A stretch of DNA of 64,000 nt from Desmodesmus armatus (Eukaryota; Chlorophyta; Chlorophyceae; Sphaeropleales; Scenedesmaceae). The notes beneath the pieces were generated by a model, which had not been told where the DNA came from, did no database searches, and was given only the letters and a program-made list of their open reading frames with translations. Positions 1-13,800 of this stretch are shown piece after piece. Position 1 is the stretch's first letter. Each line of letters starts with the position of its first letter. Both the position numbers and the translations under genes were made by a program. The stretch lies in assembly GCA_007449985.2 (NCBI GenBank), contig VIIQ02000625.1, positions 372,001 through 436,000 of the forward strand, written 5' to 3'.

Positions 1-429
1 ACATCAATTCAATGGTATGTTGCACAAAGAAAGTCTCAGCAAGTGCAGGTCAGACGGTGGGCGACTTCTGTCAACGCAGGCATCGTCCCTGGAGGATGTC
101 TCGTGCCATTCACAATCACTTAGAGGTAAAGGTCCCGCTGGTAGGCTGCTTGTGCATGTGAACCTTGCGCGTGGCAAACACACTTCGAACACGCAATTTG
201 AACAGAGGTGGGATGTGCACAACCATGACCATCCTCAGGACATCCTGTTCCTCATCAACGTTGGAACATCATTGGTCCTTATGCTGGGCCAAGGGGGGTA
301 AGTGTGGAAATGCCAAAAGTAGTTTGATCTTGTCAGCATTGCCAATTTAACTGCAGACCACCCAGGTCTGTCCAAGCAACACAGCGTGCGCTTCTTGCAG
401 CACAGCACTACGCTCCACATGCTGCTGTT
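1..429. other. 3' flank of UVR/SnoaL gene, no gene seen
   Basis: This stretch lies downstream of the stop codon of the minus-strand UVR/SnoaL gene. The short open frames on both strands have no recognisable domain and no consistent splice partners. It may hold the 3' UTR of that gene. Confidence 0.4.
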
Positions 430-2929
430 CTACCGGAACCGTGCTGAAGGCAATGGTCCTCCTTGGTGTAGGATAATCACCCATTCGCCCTTCTGCAGCT
501 CAAACACGTTGGTGGCAACGGTCCTGCAGGCACGTTGGGCAACAGCACAGTGTCAGTACTGCAGCAGCTGCATGGCTGGAGCTTCATGAACAGGCATAGC
601 CAGCAACAGCTGGCAGAGTGGGTGTGTCAGGTGGAATAGCTTTCATCAAAGCTCGTGATAATGTCTTCTGCACTAAACTGAAGGTAAGAATGAAAGCCCC
701 CTGAAGAGAGGTGGACCTTTACAAAAGGTGACGGACAGGCTATTGCAGCAGGGTTGCCACACCATTCACATGCAAGGCTGTCAGCTGTGGCAAGAGGTGC
801 TTGGTCGAATATTCCTATATGGTATCCCCTATGCTCAACATGCACTAGTGCATCACTGTATAGTAGCACTACAAAACTATCTACCTCAAGGGAGGCACAC
901 CATCATCCGCTGCTGTCACCATGACAGGGTGACCCGCTGCCATCGCTTCCTTGCCCTTCACTTCTGCAACTTTCACCCCCAACAGCCCTCACCGTCACAC
1001 CCTTCACCCCAGCTCAGCCCCCACCCCCAGACGCTCACACCCTAGCACCCCTCAACCTTCATCCTTACACTCCTCACACACCTCACTCTCACACTGCTCA
1101 CACCCACATCCAAGCACCCCTCACCCTCTCACACTGCTCACACCCGTCACAATCCTCAACCTTCAACCTTCACACCCCTCACCCTCTCATACCCCTCACC
1201 CTTACACTCCTCACACCCCTCACACTCCTCAACCTCACACCCTCACACTCCTCACACTCCTCACCTGCCCTTGCTGTCATCTGCCTCCACCACCTCTACA
1301 CACGTCACCAGCCCTGTCGTTTCTGACAGCGCAAACACCCGCACATCCTCCAATGTAATCTTGAACGCATTGGGTCGCACACCGCGGAGTATGCTTGCCC
1401 AGCTCTCAATGACCTGCAAGTAAAGCATTGAGCAGCGGGTTTGTGCAAACACATGCACACAGTCTTAGCCGTGTGTTGCAGGTGCAGCAGCAGCTGGTAA
1501 GCCCCTGGGGAACACCAGTGTCAATGAATTGCCAGGCAACAGCCAAACACTGCCAGCTGCTGCTCAGCTGCTGCATCTCAGGAAGCACATGTGACGCATG
1601 ACTTAAACCCTTGAGCAAACCTCATGCTGACACTTGCCCACCCACTGACATGCAGCATCCGCTGTGGCAGTACATACGACATGACCCCCTTCCCTCTCAA
1701 GGCCTGAGCAGCACTGTCCCTAGCCGGGCACCCAGCTGTTGTGCTCAGGCATGAAAAGCACTGAGGCCATGCACATTGCGCAACGTGCGTCACCGACCGA
1801 CACACTGCACTACTACTCACCAGCGGTCTACCAGCAATGCAGGCAGCTGCTGGGTGGATCACCTGTACTTGGTCACCCTCGCCCCACACCTTGTCCATCA
1901 TCTGTGGCAGCCACCAGCACAGCAGCAGCAAGGCACCGCACACACAAAGCTGCGTTGATGCTGGGCAGCACGGGTCAAAAACACACAGCTCTGCTTGGGG
2001 TAGCTTCTGACAAGCATAAGTGGGCATAAGGCCCCGCATGGTTGTCTCTGCCTTATGTAAAGCTGCGCGCTGCATTGCATGTTCACATCTGTCAGCTGCA
2101 TTGCAATAATCAATTGATGTAGGTAAGGTTGCCACATCAGTCAACAGCTGCAAGAAAAGTGCTGCCAGATCGCTGCTGCACTTCAGTGGCAGTGCCAGTG
2201 ACAAGCTTGGGAGGCTGATAGCTGCTTGCCTCAGGTAACACTAGTGACACTTCACGTCAACCATCATGGTGACTAAGAGGGTGCCACGCTGACAGCTGTT
2301 CGGTGCAGGGTGCACCATGGTGCCGACTACGCCTTCAGAACGCTTGTCACCAAGCCAAGTTGGGGGCGCACCTGTACACTGCCTGACCGGAATGCATCAT
2401 AGAAGCGCTGGTTGGCATCCTCTATGCCGAGCTTGGCGTCAGTTTGCCGCTGTCTGCAGGGGACAAACACACTTCTTTCAGTTGAAGGTGGTGCTAACAG
2501 CTATGGCTGCTGGCACTGCTGCTGTCAAACTCTGACTGGTGCTGTTACATGTGCTGCTGATGGAAACCACACAAGCGACTGTCTTGACGCCCCGCTATGA
2601 ACCTGAGACACTGTAACCACCAGCAAGCGCAGTCCTTACTGCAAACTGTCACGAATGCGAGCAGCTTCTGCATAGTCTTCAGCAGCTACGGCTGCATCCA
2701 GCTTCTGCCGCAGATCCGACAATGTCAGAGAGTCGTCCCATACTGATCTCAACCGTGTGTTGGACCAGCGCTGCGCCCTTGCATTAGCGCTGAGTTGCTG
2801 TAGTCCTGTCACTGCTGCTGCTGCTGGAGCAGCTGGGTGTGCTACGAGCCCTCGAGCATGCGACCGACAGTTGCAAAAGCTTCGATAGGAACGACTTGAC
2901 AAGCGATCACAAACCAGGGTGCTTTGCAT
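430..2929 (-). CDS. UVR-motif and SnoaL-like (NTF2 fold) protein, probable plastid targeting
   Basis: Five exons on the minus strand: 2929-2640, 2453-2372, 1901-1821, 1413-1265 and 523-430. They give 231 residues and end in TAG. All junctions are GT-AG and in phase. Residues 1-60 are rich in Ser, Arg and Ala with few acidic residues, like a plastid transit peptide. Residues about 72-97 match a UVR (UvrB/UvrC) motif, LRQKLDAAVAAEDYAEAARI. The remaining exons form a SnoaL-like domain: ANQRFYDAF, VWGEGDQVQVIHP, CIAGRPL, ESWASILRG, ITLEDVRVFA, TCVEVVEADD, then ATNVFELQKGEWVIILH. UVR motifs mediate protein contacts in plastid Clp-related and EXECUTER proteins. SnoaL folds can be enzymes or simply binding domains, so the function stays open. 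I know the family from plants and algae, but no catalytic role can be claimed. Intron 4 (524-1264) is long and carries a CTCACAC-type minisatellite. Confidence 0.85.
960..1264. repeat. degenerate CTCACACC minisatellite in intron 4
   Basis: This pyrimidine-rich block is made of variants of CACCCCTCACACTCCT. It lies inside the last intron of the UVR/SnoaL gene, directly beside the splice donor of exon 4. Long open frames across it are an effect of the repeat and are not coding. Confidence 0.8.
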
Positions 2930-5318
2930 GGTGCTGTGAATCTGTGCTCCCCAGATCAGATCTGCCGACTCGGGTAAATGCCTGTCCTTGTGGGCACCGA
3001 AGCGTGTTGTTTACTTGTAGAAGGCGTTGCAGATACAAACTTTGCAACCAACCATGCACTGCGGACGACATTGTCCTGGGCGGCAGTACTGCGGCAGTGC
3101 TGACAGTGTTGACTTGAATTGAGTGGAGGTTTACAAGGCGGTCAGCAGCAGGAGGCAGCCATGCGGATGCGGAAATTTTGCAGAGGCAGTGCAGCTTGAA
3201 GCACATGCACGCCATTCATTGAAACCACCATAAACACCAGGACGCCCACAAGCAAGCACAGCATTGGCAGTTACAACCAGTGACCAGCATGCCATGGCGG
3301 CACAAAACTCGTGCAGCATATGAATTGTGCCCTAAAGAGAGGTGCAATTGCGTGACACAGCCTCCCAATGTTGTGTCATACTCACAGACTACTGCAGTAG
3401 ACGCAAAGGTGAAAATGCAGCAGGAAGGGCAGTGTCTGCACAGTAGATGTGGCAGGCACCAGCAATCGCCCGTGAGTCACGCTGAGGTCGTTTGTGGCGG
3501 GATGTCAAGCAAAAAAGCAACAACCAACAGCTTTTGCAGGCAACACCGTGCCTTGTCCTGTCTCAAGACAGCGGAAACAACTAGAGCTAGCCTCTGCACC
3601 AGCAGCAAAAAAACAAGCCGCGTGGTGGCCAGGAAACTTGCAAGCGAATTGCAGCCTGGCACACCACACACTCTTGACAGCAGCAGCAGGCAACACGATC
3701 ATATCATTGCTGCTGTTGCGCTGCCGCCGGCTGATGGTTCACCTACCTAACCCCACACTGCCAGGTCAAAACACACAGGACCCTTGGGACTGCATGCATG
3801 TCTCTCAAGTACTCAATGTGTTCAACACACACGTGGCATCCCATCACAATGTTGATGGTATAGTATACACACCCGCACAGTTGCCACCAAGTTCTGTCAT
3901 GCCCAGTGGCTTACGAGGTCAAGCAACGTCACCCTGGTAAACTGCCAAAGGGGGCCCATCCTGTCATGCCCTGCTGTACCTGGGCCTTCCCAACGTGCAT
4001 GTATGCAACCTGTGACACAACCACCCCGTCCCCTGAACAGCAGCCGCATGCGTACCACCAACACCCCTCAACCCCCACCCCCGCACACACATATGTCAAC
4101 GCAACCCGAGCGTTTGCACTCCGTGCGGCTGCATTATATCAGCTTCTGGCCAACCCACAGTACAGCACAAACCACGCCACGGCACGACAGCCTGAGAGAC
4201 AGCTGTGCCCTGCATCAGCAAATGCACTGAAGTTGACACGCGTACCCCAACAACACTCTCAATGTCAGCACACCCTCACCACCCGACAACCACATCAAGG
4301 CAGTGACGCAAAGACGCCAACGTACATGTGACAACGCCACGGCGCCTGCTGCTTGCACTATGCTCGCATTCGGCACCTGCTGCTTGCACTATGTCCTCCA
4401 AACACAGATCCATGACATGCAAAAAGGGCTCCCAAGCTTACTGCATGCATGGAAGCCAAGCTCCCCATATTGGGTGAGGCCACAGCCCCTGCCAGCTGCA
4501 AGTTGCAGCTGCTGACAACTGCCCAGCAACAGGATACTGCCCCGCCACAGGACACTGACAGCATCCCCCGCCCCCCCACACAAAATCGCTGCACCCCAGT
4601 CCGTGTTGTCACTAGTGGCCCCGTTCTACCCCTGTGCACAACAGCCGAAGCGGCCAACTGCAGCCCTGGCGATGCGCATGCGCATGCGCTCACTCCTGCT
4701 TGAGCAGCTGGCTGCTGCTGTCGCCAGAGATGCTGCTGCTGCACGATTCCGACTCCGTGAGGCTGCAGCTGCTGCTCCTGCTGGTGCCTGCAGATGCGAC
4801 AACTGTCACACCGGGCCTGCCGGCTGCTTCCTTCCTGCAGCACACACCAGCGTACCAGCAGGGCATGCACACGTGAGTTGTGCTGCTGTATATTCTCACA
4901 AGGTCGCCGGCTAGGCTGACTGGCGAGGCTAGCTGACACCCAGTTGCTGCCGCCTGTCACCCATCCCAAGCAACAGCTTCCAGCGTGTGCATGTGCTGCG
5001 CAAGCTGACATGAAGCAGCACCAGGTGACAGCATCACAGTGCCCCTGTCGCTGCTGTGACTGCGCCCCCCGGCTGATAGGCATGCTGTAACGTGCAAGCG
5101 TCACACCCACGAAAAGCCAATCCATGCACACGTATGCATGCATGCAAGCAAACACTGGCATCACTCCTTGCATGCAGCATTTGTGTGGGGTTCTTACTGT
5201 TGTGCAGCAGGTGCGGGGCCCCAGGGTAGGATGCTCAGCACACAGGCGATGCAGGCAGTGCAGGATGCAGCTGCGGTGCCGCTGTGCCGTGCTGCTGCCC
5301 TGGGTGCTGTAAAGGGGC
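2930..5318. other. intergenic region, no supported gene
   Basis: About 2.4 kb between the start of the UVR/SnoaL gene and the stop of the TLC gene, both on the minus strand. Open frames exist (for example 3280-3750 plus, 4358-5173 minus and 4603-4914 plus). None shows a domain, conserved motif or convincing exon structure. CTG/CAG triplets inflate Ala/Leu/Gln-rich frames near 4680-4800. It should contain the promoter of the UVR/SnoaL gene and the 3' UTR of the TLC gene. Confidence 0.4.
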
Positions 5319-5918
5319 TTACAGGTGCTTGCCGTACTTCCCGCCTGGGGGCGTCCGCAGCATCTTGACCACGAGCTGGAGTGTCCAGTGGTAGTTGAGC
5401 CCTGAGAGGAAGGCCTGACAGACGGGTGTCACCAGGATCCAGTTCCATGGCGTGCCTGAGAGCGCGGTCTCCACCTGCCATTCCTTGTAGAAGGCCCAGA
5501 TGAGGTAAGGGTAGAAGATGTTGCGTAGGAGCACCCAGGAGATGTAAAACGACACCTCTAGGAGCTTCCCGCCCAAAGTACGGCGGGCGATGAGCAGCCA
5601 TGTGTTGATCTCGACCAACATGCAGTAGGCCATGCACCACTGGTAGTGCGGGTAGCTGTAGGGGATGAGCATGTACAAGGCCGTGCAGATATGGTGGCTG
5701 AGGATGACTACTGGGCTCTTCACGGACTGTGGATAGACGCCCACAAAGAGGGTGTCAAGCAGGAAGTAGACCATCGCACTTGTGAAGAACACTTGGAAGC
5801 CCTGCCCTGTGGCGAGGTACACCAGGTTCTCCACATTCAGCACTGCAATGACCACCAGGTTGAACCAGTCATGAAGAACAACCGGGTCCCAGCTGCGGGG
5901 ATGCACCAGCTTGTGCAT
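5319..5918 (-). CDS. TLC-domain (TRAM/LAG1/CLN8) multi-pass membrane protein
   Basis: One open exon encodes about 199 residues from the ATG at 5918 to TAA at 5319. It has roughly six hydrophobic segments (near residues 14-34, 42-60, 70-86, 92-112, 120-140 and 158-180). The TLC signature lies around SHHICTALYMLIPYSYP and MLVEINTWLLIARR, where the His pair and the Glu/Asn residues are typical. TLC proteins reside in the ER or plasma membrane and act in ceramide synthesis or lipid sensing and trafficking. This one lacks the Hox domain and double-His Lag1 motif of ceramide synthases, so a TMEM56/TLCD-like role is more likely. The frame stays open upstream to 6074, and AG sites near 6026 and 6008 could be acceptors, so an N-terminal exon further upstream is possible. 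It is divergent from the NAC-alpha gene, with about 0.7 kb between start codons. Confidence 0.8.
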   Translation of the reverse strand: MHKLVHPRSWDPVVLHDWFNLVVIAVLNVENLVYLATGQGFQVFFTSAMVYFLLDTLFVGVYPQSVKSPVVILSHHICTALYMLIPYSYPHYQWCMAYCMLVEINTWLLIARRTLGGKLLEVSFYISWVLLRNIFYPYLIWAFYKEWQVETALSGTPWNWILVTPVCQAFLSGLNYHWTLQLVVKMLRTPPGGKYGKHL

Positions 5919-6636
5919 GGCTGCTGCTTGCTGGGGTACTGCTGGAGTGCTGTGGGAGGAGGGTTGGGGCTCCTCTGCTGATGCTGCTTGGCAGCGTTGC
6001 CTAAGGGCAGGCTCCGCGCGTTCGCCTGTGTGATAGACAACAAAGGCAGTGAGAGTCAGATGAACCCAGCCCAACCAACAGCAGCATCAAGGAATCAGCA
6101 TCAGCACCTTCTTGTCTACATCAGCAAAGCATGCATTAACAAAACGGGCACCAACAGGCTGGCTGTGCTTTCAAAAGAACCACACTCTGCAATTATTCTA
6201 TGATCACGTACGTACCTAAAGCAGCACCAGGCAAGGCTACGCCAGTCGTTCCTTTGCTGACTCCCCTGCACCAGATGCTTACGACCCTTGGCCACGCCAG
6301 ACACGAGATGTGATTCCAAGTTGATTGTCGGATTGCCTCCCAGCTGATGCAACCTCAGCCCGGTCGTTTGCAGTTGCAAAGAATGCTGTTGGGGGGAGCC
6401 GATCACGGACACCTGAGGCGTCACACTGATAATGCGTGCCAACACTATTGAATCAGACACAGGCGAGCTCGTGTAGGCTAGCGAAGGCAACGGCCTTAAA
6501 CCCCGACGTATTCCGCTAGCATTCCTGTATGGCAGTGGTACCACGCTGTAAGTGATCAATCGCATCTCAGCGGCAAACGAGCTACCAACCTGCTCACTTC
6601 AACCACCCCTCACTTCGTAAAGCACCAGCAGCAATC
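5919..6636. promoter_or_regulatory. shared divergent promoter region, TLC gene and NAC-alpha gene
   Basis: The two flanking genes point away from each other, so both promoters must lie here unless one has distant leader exons. A minus-strand open frame (6116-6565) could be a leader exon of the TLC gene, but its sequence is not recognisable. I see no clear TATA box. Confidence 0.45.
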
Positions 6637-8963
<2,327 letters not shown>

Positions 8964-9354
8964 TGAGGTTCAGGGTTCAGCTGAAGGGACGTCTGCATAC
9001 TTGCCCCAGCACAAGATGCTGCAGGACCAGCTGCTTCAGCTGGTGTACTGCAGCTGTGTTGATTTATCAGCAGCTGCAGCGCCAGCCTTCAAACAGCATC
9101 GCAGGGTAAAGCTGGTATTGGGGGTTTTGCTAGGAGGTGTTTCGTTTTGCAGGTGGCAGGACCCAGGTTTTGTTGCAGCCACGTCGCTGGCTAAGCAGGG
9201 TTTGGGGTTCTGAGTGTGCAGGATGTGGTAGGTTGTTGGATTGTGGCGCGGTGCTGTTCAGCACACCGTCTGCAGAGTTGCTGGTCACCACGCAGGTTGC
9301 GTGCAATGCCATGCAGCACCAGGGTAGCGTTGTACAGCAGAGGTGCTGTGCAGG

Positions 9355-9359
9355 TGTAA
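9355..9359 (+). terminator. TGTAA polyadenylation signal, NAC-alpha gene
   Basis: TGTAA is the typical chlorophyte poly(A) signal. This copy lies about 520 nt after the stop codon and is the first clear one on this strand. Confidence 0.4.
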
Positions 9360-9833
9360 TGATTTTGGATGATTCCTGTATGAATCTTGCATCTTTGCTG
9401 TCAGTATCATTCTGGCAAAGCACCAGCCAGTCAACAAGGCAGCTGATGGGTGGTCGTTTTGGTATTTGGCCAACTGAATAGCATTGCACTGGCAGCACCA
9501 CCATTCAGCCAGGTTGCACCATCACTCAAAAGGACCTGGCCCGTCATCTCAAATCGTGGCCTGTTGTGTCAATCCAATCGGAGCTTGCAACCTCAACCAG
9601 CAGGCTCACAGCGTGGCGTGTCACTGCAGCCCAAGGCACATATCTGTTGGCACTCCTGAATCCGCATGCCCCACCCCTCACCACATGGCATCTGACAGTG
9701 AGTGGGGCAAGGCAGGAAGGGCCTCCACTGCTATCTGAGTTTGCGCAGCCTACTAGCATGCGCTCACAGTGACCAGTCAGCCACCAACAAGCTTTACACA
9801 GATTCACAATGCAATCCAGCCACCGACAAGCTT

Positions 9834-9838
9834 TACAC
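9834..9838 (-). terminator. TGTAA polyadenylation signal, coiled-coil gene
   Basis: TGTAA on the minus strand, 93 nt after the stop at 9931. A second copy lies at 9794-9798. Confidence 0.45.
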
Positions 9839-9930
9839 AAAATTTCGATACAATGAACACCAGCAAGCCTCTGTGCCTTTGCTGGCCTTACACCCAACAC
9901 CGCTGCCAGCTAGTGGCCTCCCTCCATCAG

Positions 9931-10856
9931 TCACTCATCATCACTATCATCCTCATCTGCCATAGCACTGAACAGCATACCCAGAGCACTCTGGGCTGCT
10001 GCTGGCTGGGCCACTGCTGCTGGCCCACCTGTGCCGCCAGCCTTCATACCTGCTACAGCCGCAGCCGCTCCGCCAGCAGGCTGCGCTACAGCTGCTGGTC
10101 CTGCTGCTGCAGCCTGGGTCTCTGCTGCAGCAGCTGTACTGCAAGGTGGCTCGTGCTGCTGGTGGGTAGTGCCGCCAGCATCAGGTAGTGCCTGCTGGTC
10201 ATTTGCGTGCTGCAGCACGTGCTGTTGGTCTTGGCAGGTGCTGGAAAGGCCCTGCAGGGGTGGGTCCCCTGGTGTGTCTGCTGCCAATGGGGTGATGCTC
10301 TTTAGAGAGGCTTTGGCTGCCTCTGCTGCTCCTGCGGCATCCTCTTCTGCTGATGCTGCTGCCCTAACCTGCGCCCCTGGCTCAGTGCGGGTTTCTGCTG
10401 CTGCTGCTGCTGGAGCCTCTGGAGCCTTGGCCATTGAGCCGCAGGTAGACCCAACCACAGACCCTTCCTCCTGCTCCTGCTGCTGCGCCGCGGTACTCGC
10501 TGTGGGGTTGCATGCTGCGCCGACCAACGCAGAAAGTGGGGAAGCTGCTGCTGCTGCTGCTGCTGGTGCTGGCGCTGTTGAACCAGTGGTGACCAGGCCA
10601 CCATCACTGGTCACCACACATGCTGCAGCTGCCATTGACACAGCGACTGATGGAGCAGCAGCAGCAGCGTTGGTGCCCGCTGCTGTGGTGTGGGCACTGG
10701 CACTGGCAGGCCACCCAGCATGCTGTGCTGTGCTGTGGTTGATAGCTCCAAGTGATCCGGCCAGCTGGGCACCATCCACAGGCGGCATGTGGTGGGCTGA
10801 AGCAAGCCTGTTGGCAGCAGAGCCACCAGCATGAGTCTGTTGCTGGCGCTGTTGCA

Positions 10857-10887
<31 letters not shown>

Positions 10888-13800
10888 GTGTTGGTGCTGT
10901 ACTGGCTGCTGCTGCTGCGAGCGGGTGAAAGGCCGCTGCTGCAGGGTCTGCTCAGGCTGGGCAAGGGCATGAGGGGTTGCCAGGGGTGCTGAGCCCTTGG
11001 CTACAGCTCCCATGCAGCCGTGCTGTGCCTGCTGCTTGAGGTGCACCCTGTACTGCTGTTGCTGCTGTGGAGCCATCTTGGCAGGAACAAACCTCGGCAC
11101 TTGCAGTCCAAAGCTGCTGCTGTTGCTGCTGATGCCAGTGCTGTTGAGCTTGCCAGAGGCCAACCCTGCTCCTGTGGGTGTGGGAACAGACCCTGCCAGG
11201 GGGTGCTGTTGCTGCTGCTGCTGCTGCTGCTGCATTGGGTTACTGGCTGTGCTGAAGGGTGCTGTCATGGATGTGCTGTTGAACCTGTTGTTGCTGAAGG
11301 TGCTGCTGTTTGCATGAATGTGGGGCCCTGCACTGGTGGGATGACTGTGGTGCTGTGTGGTATGTGCCAGGGAAGACAGGGCTGACAGGGCAGCACCTGC
11401 AGGCAAAGCAAGAGGATCAACCAGCCCAGAATAAAGATAAACTACTGGACTTGAAGCTGGGTGTGCTGGTGCATGTTGTGATAGGGTACTGAGTATGCTT
11501 GCACAAGGCTGATTATCCTTGCATTGCATCAGATTGGACAACCTGTGCAGAGCTGCTGTGCGGCTTTGCAGTCCAACTAGCTGCAGGGGTGCTCCTAGCA
11601 GAGGCATCAGGACACACCTGGAGGCTTCATGTACAAGCTGTGCTGCTGCTGGGGCTGCTGCTGCTGCTGCTGGTGCAGTCCTGTGACGTCACCAGGGGCT
11701 GTCGCCCCAACAGCAGCAGCAGCAGCAGCAGCAGTGCCAAAGCAGCGCCTCACTGCAGGAGGCTCCTCTGTGTCACGAATGCCCACAGCACTGCAGCCTG
11801 TAGGGCCCATCCCTGCTGCTGCTGTTGCTGGCAGCTGCTGCTGTGCATGGCTGCTGGACTGCACTGCAAGGTTGTCACAGGGCCCCCTGCCTCGCTTGCT
11901 GCCACTGTTGGCATGCGACAAGTTGCCAACCTGCTCCTGCTCCTGCTGCTGTGCTCCTGTCACGGCAACATCAGCAGCTGAAGCACCATCACGCTGCTGC
12001 AACCGAGCAGCTTCGGCAGCAGCAGAGGCAGCAGCAGCAGCTGCAGCAGTGGCCTCAGCCCTTGCAAGTGCCTCTGCCTCTTCTGCAGCCTCAGCCCTGC
12101 TGTTGGCTGCGGACACGGCACTCTCTGCTGCTTCTGCCATTGCTTGTGCAGCCGCAGCTGCTGCCTCTGCTGCATCAGCCCTAGCTGCTGCTGCCTTCAG
12201 AGCCTCCTGTACTGCTGCCAGCTCTGCAGCGGCAGCAGCAGCTGTGTTTGCAGCGGCTTTGGAGGCAGCAGCCTTGGTGGTGAGTATCCTTGCAGCGGCG
12301 GCCTGCAGGACGGTGTCCTGCGCCTTGCAGGCCACGACACAGCCCAGCACAGCAGCGTTGCGCTCTGCCTGCAGGGCCACTGTGCTGGCCTCTGCGGCTT
12401 GCAGGGCGGCGGTGCTGGCTTGTGCAGCCTGCAGGTGCTGCTGTTCCAGGGTGGCAGCTGCTGCTGCTGCGGTGTCCTTTGCTGCAATGGCTTGCTGCAA
12501 GTGCTCGTTCAGGCTGGTCAGTTGTGTCTGGTGCTCCTCTGCCAGCTGTTTGCTGTGCTGGTGTTCTTGGTGCAGCTGTTCCTCCAGGGCAGAGGCCTGG
12601 GTATGTGCAGCGTCGACGGACCAGCATCAACAGCAGCAGCAGCAGCAGCATTGGTCAGTGATAGCTTCTTTGCGGGGACCCTTTCTATTACCCCAATGGC
12701 TCTATCTGCATCATAACAAGACCTTGCCAACAGCTTCCTGCAGGCTCGGCAAGGATCCGGCCAGGATAGCAGAATAGAAGGCATGTGGGTACGGTGCAAG
12801 CAAACTGCCAGACCAGTTGGGTTGCCTCAGCCCGCCAACACCCCCCAATCAAGTTCATATTGCTTGCTATGCAGCCAATGCTCCATCGTGAAAAGATACG
12901 CACTCTTTCTCTGAAAGCCGCCAGCTGCTGCTGTGCCTCCTTGAGTTCTTGCCGCAGCTGCTGTGACTGTGAAGCATGTGCCTCCTGGGCTGCCTGGTGG
13001 TCAGCCTGCTGCTCCCTCAGCTGCTGCTGGGCCGACTGCAGCAGCAGCCCCTCCTTCTCAAGCTGGTCTGCTAGGCTCTCACCCGTCTGTGCAGGCAAGA
13101 AACACGCAAGCAACAGTGGTGGAGAGGTTAGGACCACCCCATATGTCATTTGGTTGGTCTGTGCTAGTGAACAAATGGGGCTATACCACAGTGTAGCAGC
13201 ATATGCTCACTGTGTACTGTAGTGCTTCTGCCAGTGACGCATGTGTTGAGACCACCACTGACAACCCAGCAAGCTGCTTATCATGGTCCCCGTACTGCAG
13301 CACCCTTCTGCCGCCTGTCATTGGTACCTTTTGGAACGTTGTTGCACTCCCCAATCCCCTTGCGCTCCATCTCCACCCACCGAGCACCACCCACAACCCA
13401 GCTACCCACCTGAACCACTTCAACCAGCCGCCTTTCATGCTGCCTGATGGCATTCTCCTGCTGAGCCACACGCTCCTGCAGCCGCCTGATGCCTTGGGAC
13501 AGGGACTCAAGCTCCTGCAGGACAACAACCATAGGATGAAGCAGCATGCACACGCTGAAGCAACGTCCTGTACATCAGCCCCACAACAGCCTGCTGGTCA
13601 ACCCTGGCGGGTTGAGCATGCAAGGCTGCGTGAACATGCAGGGGCCCACAAGGACACAGAGCAGTCAATGCATGCCACAGAGCAAGACGTAGCGCAGCAA
13701 GCATATGATTAGCTCCACGTCTACCATTGACTGATCATGATCAGTCACTAATCAGTTGTGCTGAGCAAGGACATCATGGAAATATGTCCTGCAGGACAGG

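Noticed and set aside
4358..5173. 271-codon minus-strand open frame
   Set aside because: Cys/Ala/Gln-rich with no domain, no splice-consistent neighbours and CTG/CAG composition bias; a chance frame.
11629..12777. 382-codon plus-strand frame
   Set aside because: Antisense shadow of the Ala-rich exons of the coiled-coil gene.
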